From the NCBI GenBank assembly GCA_937921525.1, contig CAKZUM010000101.1:1-9821 (forward strand): a DNA stretch of 9,821 bases. The letters are read 5' to 3'. The DNA comes from an uncultured Saprospiraceae bacterium. Lineage in GTDB: Bacteria > Bacteroidota > Bacteroidia > Chitinophagales > Saprospiraceae. The notes beneath the pieces are model-generated. The model did not search any database, was not told the DNA's origin, and saw only the letters and a list, made by a program, of their open reading frames with translations. Position numbers and translations under genes: made by a program. Of the stretch, positions 6,982 to 9,821 are shown in pieces (the stretch's first letter is position 1; the number at the start of each line of letters is the position of its first letter).

Positions 6982-7860
6982 CTATTTCAAAGAGGTTATA
7001 AGCGTTTTTTCACTCTGCTCATAGACTTCTTTGGGGCGTTTATTTCCAATAGAAGAATGCCTTCTAATCGTGTTATAGAACGTCATAAATTTCTCTAATC
7101 CTAGAAACATGGTCGTGCCATTCTGATAGTCCTTAAATCGACTATTTTCATATTTGACAGTTCGCCATAAACGTTCTATAAAAGCGTTATCTGTAGCTCT
7201 GCCTTTGCCGTCCATACTCAATTTAATACCTCGACTCAATACATATTGACTGAAAACATCACTGGTATATTGTGCCCCTTGATCCGTGTTCAAAATCTCT
7301 GGACAACCATGCAAGGCTATCGCTTCTCTTATCAAATCTGTGCACCATTCCGCTTCCATTGTATTGGACAAAGACCAGTGTAGCACAAAGCGACTATAAA
7401 GATCTATTACAGCCGTCAAATACATAAATCCTTTAGGGAGTGGCATATAGGTAATATCCGTTGCCCAAACCTGTTGAGAATGCGTTATAGACACCCCTCT
7501 TAACAAGTATGGATACACCGTGTGATCTTTATGTCGTTTTGAGGTATGTGGCCCTGGTGAAATTGCCCGTAAGCCCATTACTTTATAGTATAAGCGTTCG
7601 ACCCGATTTAGGCTTATTTCATAGCCTTTATCTTGCTTCAACCAGACGTACATCCGTGGTGCACCTTTATAGGGATGTTCATAATAATGGGCATCCATTA
7701 AGCGCATTAATTCTAGATTCAAGGCACTTTCTCCTTTATTTTCATAGTACAGTCCACAACGATTTAAACTTAATAAACGGCACTGTGATCGTTGACTTAA
7801 TTTAGCACTAGAATCAATTAGTTGACGACGTTTAGATAAAGATATTAGCGCAAACTTTTT
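6982..7860 (-). CDS. IS3-family transposase OrfB (DDE integrase core)
   Basis: Catalytic half of an IS3 transposase. The frame is open from 7860, just after a TAA in this frame. It encodes KRRQLIDSSAKLSQRSQCRLL before the first ATG at 7722, so the natural product is probably an OrfAB fusion and not a protein starting at that ATG. Counting from the ATG, an HTH_21-like segment (about residues 6-50) precedes the rve/DDE core: D89 (VWATDITYM), D147 (NTDQGAQY) and E183 (DNAFIERLWRTVKYE). D147 and E183 are separated by 35 residues, the classical DD(35)E spacing. The C-terminal YNTIRRHSSIGNKRPKEVY motif is typical. The catalytic core looks intact. Expression depends on a frame change at the A7 run, whose phase is unusual. 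Confidence 0.88.
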   Translation of the reverse strand, partial: KKFALISLSKRRQLIDSSAKLSQRSQCRLLSLNRCGLYYENKGESALNLELMRLMDAHYYEHPYKGAPRMYVWLKQDKGYEISLNRVERLYYKVMGLRAISPGPHTSKRHKDHTVYPYLLRGVSITHSQQVWATDITYMPLPKGFMYLTAVIDLYSRFVLHWSLSNTMEAEWCTDLIREAIALHGCPEILNTDQGAQYTSDVFSQYVLSRGIKLSMDGKGRATDNAFIERLWRTVKYENSRFKDYQNGTTMFLGLEKFMTFYNTIRRHSSIGNKRPKEVYEQSEKTLITSLK

Positions 7861-8119
7861 TTAGAAAATCATTCTCTACTTTGAGCGTTCCGATAGTCTG
7901 CAACAGTTGATCTCGTTCTATTTCGGCTTCGCTTTTACCCGATGAAGAACCTGTGCTAAATACGCTTTCTGCTCCTTGTAAAAATTCTTTTTTCCATTTA
8001 CTAATTTGCGTAGGAGCTAACTCATATTTTTGAGCTAACTCACTCAATCCTGCACTCTCTTTTAAGGCAGCTAAAACAACTTTTGTTTTGAATTTTGCAG
8101 TGAATTTTCTTCGTCTCAT
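7832..8119 (-). CDS. IS3-family transposase OrfA (HTH, 95 aa)
   Basis: DNA-binding subunit that recognises the element's ends. It has an N-terminal HTH_Tnp_1-type domain (about residues 5-50, with FKTKVVLAALKE, LAQKYELAP and ISKWKKEFL). A leucine-zipper-like coiled coil (about 63-90, with IERDQLLQTIGTLKVENDFLKK) serves oligomerisation in this family. After LKK the frame crosses an A7 run and adds an unrelated tail, VCANIFI, before the stop. In the -1 frame at that point it would read SLR and stop. An exact TAnnTTTG box lies 5 nt upstream of the ATG, so the mRNA may be nearly leaderless. Confidence 0.88.
   Translation of the reverse strand: MRRRKFTAKFKTKVVLAALKESAGLSELAQKYELAPTQISKWKKEFLQGAESVFSTGSSSGKSEAEIERDQLLQTIGTLKVENDFLKKVCANIFI
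7856..7862 (-). other. A7 slippage site between OrfA and OrfB
   Basis: On the minus strand the sequence reads CTA AAA AAA GTT in the OrfA frame. OrfB continues in the frame AAA AAG TTT GCG. Joining them needs a +1 or -2 shift, or loss of one A in the transcript. The classical IS3 -1 shift reaches TAA after three codons. The run may have lost one A relative to an active element. Confidence 0.6.
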
Positions 8120-8124
8120 TTACA

Positions 8125-8132
8125 CAAAGTTA
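8125..8132 (-). promoter_or_regulatory. -7 box upstream of OrfA
   Basis: TAACTTTG on the minus strand matches TAnnTTTG exactly and ends 5 nt before the OrfA ATG. No TTG sits at ideal -33 spacing, so the element may be weak or may use a non-consensus upstream box. Confidence 0.35.
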
Positions 8133-8186
8133 AGGGAATTTTATTGTCTTAACTCGTGGTCTCTTTTTTTGGGGTAACTACATATG

Positions 8187-8258
8187 TACCCATTACAACT
8201 AAATGATTTCAGTAGAGATATAAAAGTAATTAGAGCAATTATTGGCTCTAACATCTTA
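8187..8258. other. Host intergenic remnant between the two insertion sequences
   Basis: A 72-bp AT-rich stretch outside both elements and the IS3 target duplication. It holds a short dyad, TAGAGC (8231-8236) and GCTCTA (8245-8250). I see no gene. With the IS elements removed, it joins 6477-6728 on the left and 9542-9591 on the right. Confidence 0.6.
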
Positions 8259-8294
8259 GTAACGCTGAAAAAATAATTTCCGCAAGTTGGTACG

Positions 8295-8318
8295 ATATTT
8301 CTAAGAAGTTAGAAATAT
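8295..8318 (+). promoter_or_regulatory. Start-codon hairpin of the ISAzo13 transposase
   Basis: ATATTTCTAA (8295-8304) and TTAGAAATAT (8309-8318) are perfect complements around a GAAG loop. The right arm includes the first two bases of the ATG at 8317. In RNA this would hide the translation start, a common way for insertion sequences to limit expression from outside transcripts. Confidence 0.5.
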
Positions 8319-8574
8319 GGAAATTGATAATTTAGATATAAAGAAAGAGTTCTATAAGAGCTTAAATGAACGCCAAAAGCGTCACTTTTTAGGCATACAA
8401 GCCATCAAGCTAGGATATGGAGGCATTACTGCCGTTAGTAAATCCTTTGAAGTAGATAGAGATACGATTAGTAGAGGTCGCCAAGAAGTTTTATCAGGTG
8501 ATCGCCTACCAGATGGACGTATTCGTCAAGAAGGTGGAGGTCGAAAAAAAAACTCTCTACGCAACCAGAACTAA
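8317..8574 (+). CDS. ISAzo13-family transposase, N-terminal part (85 aa, 0 frame)
   Basis: N-terminal DNA-binding region of an ISAzo13-type transposase. Residues about 15-60 (LNERQKRHFLGIQAIKLGYGG, then VSKSFEVDRDTISRGRQEV) form a helix-turn-helix-like region. The family motif RIRQEGGGRKK (residues 68-78) follows. In the 0 frame the protein then ends NSLRNQN. In the -1 frame the sequence continues KLSTQPELTKVFAEVIEDY and joins the catalytic part, giving a fused product of about 397 aa, the usual family length. The ATG at 8317 is half buried in a perfect hairpin. The reading could be a programmed frameshift or a homopolymer indel, including a sequencing error. Confidence 0.85.
   Translation: MEIDNLDIKKEFYKSLNERQKRHFLGIQAIKLGYGGITAVSKSFEVDRDTISRGRQEVLSGDRLPDGRIRQEGGGRKKNSLRNQN
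8544..8552 (+). other. A9 slippage site in the ISAzo13 transposase
   Basis: Nine A's follow GGTCG. A -1 shift here joins the 85-aa frame to the catalytic frame (CGA AAA AAA, then AAA CTC TCT ACG). The catalytic frame is open from 8502, so the two frames overlap by about 70 nt. The fused protein keeps the family motif GGGRKK and continues in register. Confidence 0.65.
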
Positions 8575-8591
8575 CTAAGGTATTCGCTGAG

Positions 8592-9509
8592 GTGATAGAA
8601 GACTACACAGCAGGAAAGCCACAAGATGATTCCGTTAAATGGGTAGGGTTAAAATCTAACGAGATACAAGAGAAACTAGCCAATAAGGACTATACTGTTT
8701 CTCCCTACATTGTTCAGCAATTATTGAGTAATGCAGGTCTAAGAAGACGGAGTTATCTTAAAGCAGTTAGTGCTAAACAAGTTCCTTTTCGTAATGAGCA
8801 ATTTGAAAAGATAGCTGATCTGAAGGCTCATTTTCTAAATGCTGGATTACCTGTATTCAGTATGGACGTAAAGCATAAAGAACTGTTAGGCAACTTTTTC
8901 CGAGATGGTAGCTACTATGATTTTAAGCATCGCTTAGTAAATGACCATGACTTTCGCTCTCTAGCAAGTGGTATTGTTATTCCTCATGGCTTGTATGATC
9001 TTGCTGATAACTTTGGGTATTTATCCCTAGGCATTAGCAAGGATACATCCGAATTTCTCTGTGATAATCTTACCTACTGGTGGCAGGATACCTTACAATG
9101 GAAATATCCTAGTGCCGATTGGATGTTGCTGCTTTGCGACGGAGGTGGTTCTAATAATGCTAGTCACTATATCGTTAAGCAAGACCTATACAAATTAGCT
9201 CAACTGCTTGACATAAATATTTTAGTGGCGCATTATCCTCCTTATTGCTCTAAATGGAATCCAATAGAACATCGACTATTCTGCCATGTACATCGAGCAT
9301 GGGAAGGAACTATTTTTCATAATATCCAAATTGTCAAAGAACGTGCGGAATTGACCCGAACTAAAACGGGGCTTGAAGTAAAGGTTATGATAAACCAAAA
9401 GGAATATGCTACCAAAAGAAAAGTTGATCCTTTCTTTAAGGAGAATATTCAAGATTTCGTAACTTTTGACGAGCAGTTACCTCAATGGAACTATCATTTT
9501 AGCCCTTGA
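8592..9509 (+). CDS. ISAzo13-family transposase, catalytic part (305 aa from GTG 8592)
   Basis: DDE_Tnp_ISAZ013-type catalytic domain. The frame continues upstream of the GTG at 8592 to the A9 run, so the GTG is probably not the natural start. Counting from the GTG, conserved features are KWVGLKSNEIQEKL (16-29), the first Asp in FSMDVKHKELLGNF (D92), the second in LLLCDGGGSNNA (D183) and the Glu in NPIEHRLF (E226). The HYPPYCSKWNPIEHRLFCHV block (214-233) is a family signature. The C-terminal ELTRTKTGLEVKV and QWNYHFSP motifs are also typical. All three catalytic residues and both ends of the domain are present, so the enzyme would be intact if the frames are joined. The stop overlaps the start of the right terminal repeat. 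Confidence 0.88.
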   Translation: MIEDYTAGKPQDDSVKWVGLKSNEIQEKLANKDYTVSPYIVQQLLSNAGLRRRSYLKAVSAKQVPFRNEQFEKIADLKAHFLNAGLPVFSMDVKHKELLGNFFRDGSYYDFKHRLVNDHDFRSLASGIVIPHGLYDLADNFGYLSLGISKDTSEFLCDNLTYWWQDTLQWKYPSADWMLLLCDGGGSNNASHYIVKQDLYKLAQLLDINILVAHYPPYCSKWNPIEHRLFCHVHRAWEGTIFHNIQIVKERAELTRTKTGLEVKVMINQKEYATKRKVDPFFKENIQDFVTFDEQLPQWNYHFSP

Positions 9510-9591
9510 AGTTGCGGAAGTTATTTTTTGACCGTTACTTACTTTCAGAAGATTTATCTATATTTAGAAAAGAATTAAAGAATTGACAATT

Positions 9592-9821
9592 ATGAAGAAA
9601 AAGCATGTTGCCGCTATTTTAGCCTTATTATTAGGGATATTTGGTGTACATAGATTTTATTTAGGTCAGCGAAATAAAGCGATTCTATATTTGGGCTCTT
9701 TTCTTATAGGTTTACTTTCAAATGTTTCTTTTTCCCATCTTGGCATAGAACCTTTATTTTTCATTATACCAGCCATATTAGGTTTGATAGATTCTGTATT
9801 GTTCTTTGTAATGCCAAAGGA
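9592..9821 (+). CDS. TM2 domain-containing small membrane protein, 3' end outside window
   Basis: The frame starts at ATG 9592 after an A/T-rich leader and stays open to the window end (76 codons seen). After a short basic N-terminus (MKKKH), a hydrophobic segment (about residues 6-18) runs into the TM2 signature GIFGVHRFYLG (15-25). Further hydrophobic stretches cover about 30-45 and 54-74, with D67 in GLIDSVLFFVM, as expected for a two- to three-helix TM2 domain. Members are inner-membrane proteins of unknown function. The gene's original upstream region has been separated by the ISAzo13 element, whose right end is 53 bases before the ATG. It may therefore depend on transcription from the element or from a new promoter. 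Confidence 0.88.
   Translation, partial: MKKKHVAAILALLLGIFGVHRFYLGQRNKAILYLGSFLIGLLSNVSFSHLGIEPLFFIIPAILGLIDSVLFFVMPK

Larger units (their letters stand above)
6725..8186 (-). mobile_element. Complete IS3-family insertion sequence with TATG target duplication
   Basis: The element occupies 6729-8182 (1454 bp). Its right end, TGTTCTTACCCC (6729-6740), and its left end, TGTAGTTACCCC (minus strand, 8182-8171), begin imperfect inverted repeats that match at about 20 of 27 positions, including a shared ACCAC block. They resemble the TG...TTACCC ends of IS3. The flanks TATG (6725-6728) and TATG (8183-8186) form a 4-bp target duplication. Two minus-strand frames encode OrfA (HTH) and OrfB (DDE integrase). 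The 253 bp between the OrfB stop and the right end is non-coding, so the gene-free stretch 6477-6981 consists of host spacer plus IS tail. Confidence 0.92.
8256..9541 (+). mobile_element. Complete ISAzo13-family insertion sequence
   Basis: The element is placed at 8259-9538 (1280 bp), from GTAACG to CGTTAC. The terminal inverted repeats (about 8259-8288 and 9509-9538) match at about 26 of 30 positions, sharing TTGCGGA and TTATTTTTT cores. TTA flanks both ends (8256-8258 and 9539-9541), a probable 3-bp target duplication. Because the A and T next to the ends are also complementary, the exact boundary is uncertain by one base. The cargo is a transposase split at an A9 run. Confidence 0.88.

Noticed and set aside
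7509..7805. Plus-strand 98-aa frame across the IS3 OrfB start
   Set aside because: It overlaps the OrfB N-terminal region, including the part read only after frameshifting, and has no family features.
6725..9541. Composite transposon formed by the two insertion sequences
   Set aside because: The elements belong to different families with unrelated ends, and only 76 bp of non-coding DNA lies between them.

Overview
The window looks like Bacteroidota DNA. It is AT-rich, its genes have A-rich leaders instead of Shine-Dalgarno sequences, and exact TAnnTTTG (-7) boxes lie upstream of some genes. The protein families present (a cytochrome c/copper monooxygenase-like protein and large lineage-specific helical-repeat proteins) fit a Saprospiria/Cytophagia-like member, but the genus cannot be fixed from sequence alone.

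Layout. (1) 1-975, plus: the C-terminal part of a copper type II ascorbate-dependent monooxygenase-like protein attached to the tail of a cytochrome c domain. The gene begins before the window. (2) 988-1080: a long imperfect palindrome built from ACATAG-type units fills almost the whole gap to the next gene. (3) 1094-3015, plus: a two-gene operon of an SDR oxidoreductase and an MFS transporter, with stop and start sharing one base (TAATG). (4) 3127-6476, minus: a tandem duplication with a constant 1710-bp offset. Each unit carries a 503-aa TPR-like protein of unknown function. The N-terminal 314 residues are about 65% identical between copies by hand count, while residues 315-503 are about 96% identical. 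The 3' flank is almost identical, and the shared block is a mosaic of near-identical and diverged tracts, suggesting repeated gene conversion. (5) 6729-8182: a complete IS3-family element (orfA/orfB on minus, imperfect terminal repeats, TATG target duplication). (6) 8259-9538: a complete ISAzo13-family element (plus, 30-bp terminal inverted repeats, probable TTA duplication). (7) 9592 to the end, plus: the start of a small TM2-domain membrane protein.

The two insertion sequences lie only 76 bp apart in what was originally one intergenic region between the divergent 503-aa genes and the TM2 gene. The IS3 end lies between the -33-like and -7 elements of a predicted promoter for the 503-aa pair. 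Both transposases are split at a homopolymeric A run. The ISAzo13 split (A9) fits -1 slippage. The IS3 split (A7) is in the wrong frame for the classical IS3 -1 shift. A perfect 10-bp hairpin covers the ISAzo13 start codon.

The least explained part, and the best candidate for undescribed biology, is the tandem 503-aa pair with a variable N-terminal part and a homogenised C-terminal part and flank. Nothing in the window assigns it a function.
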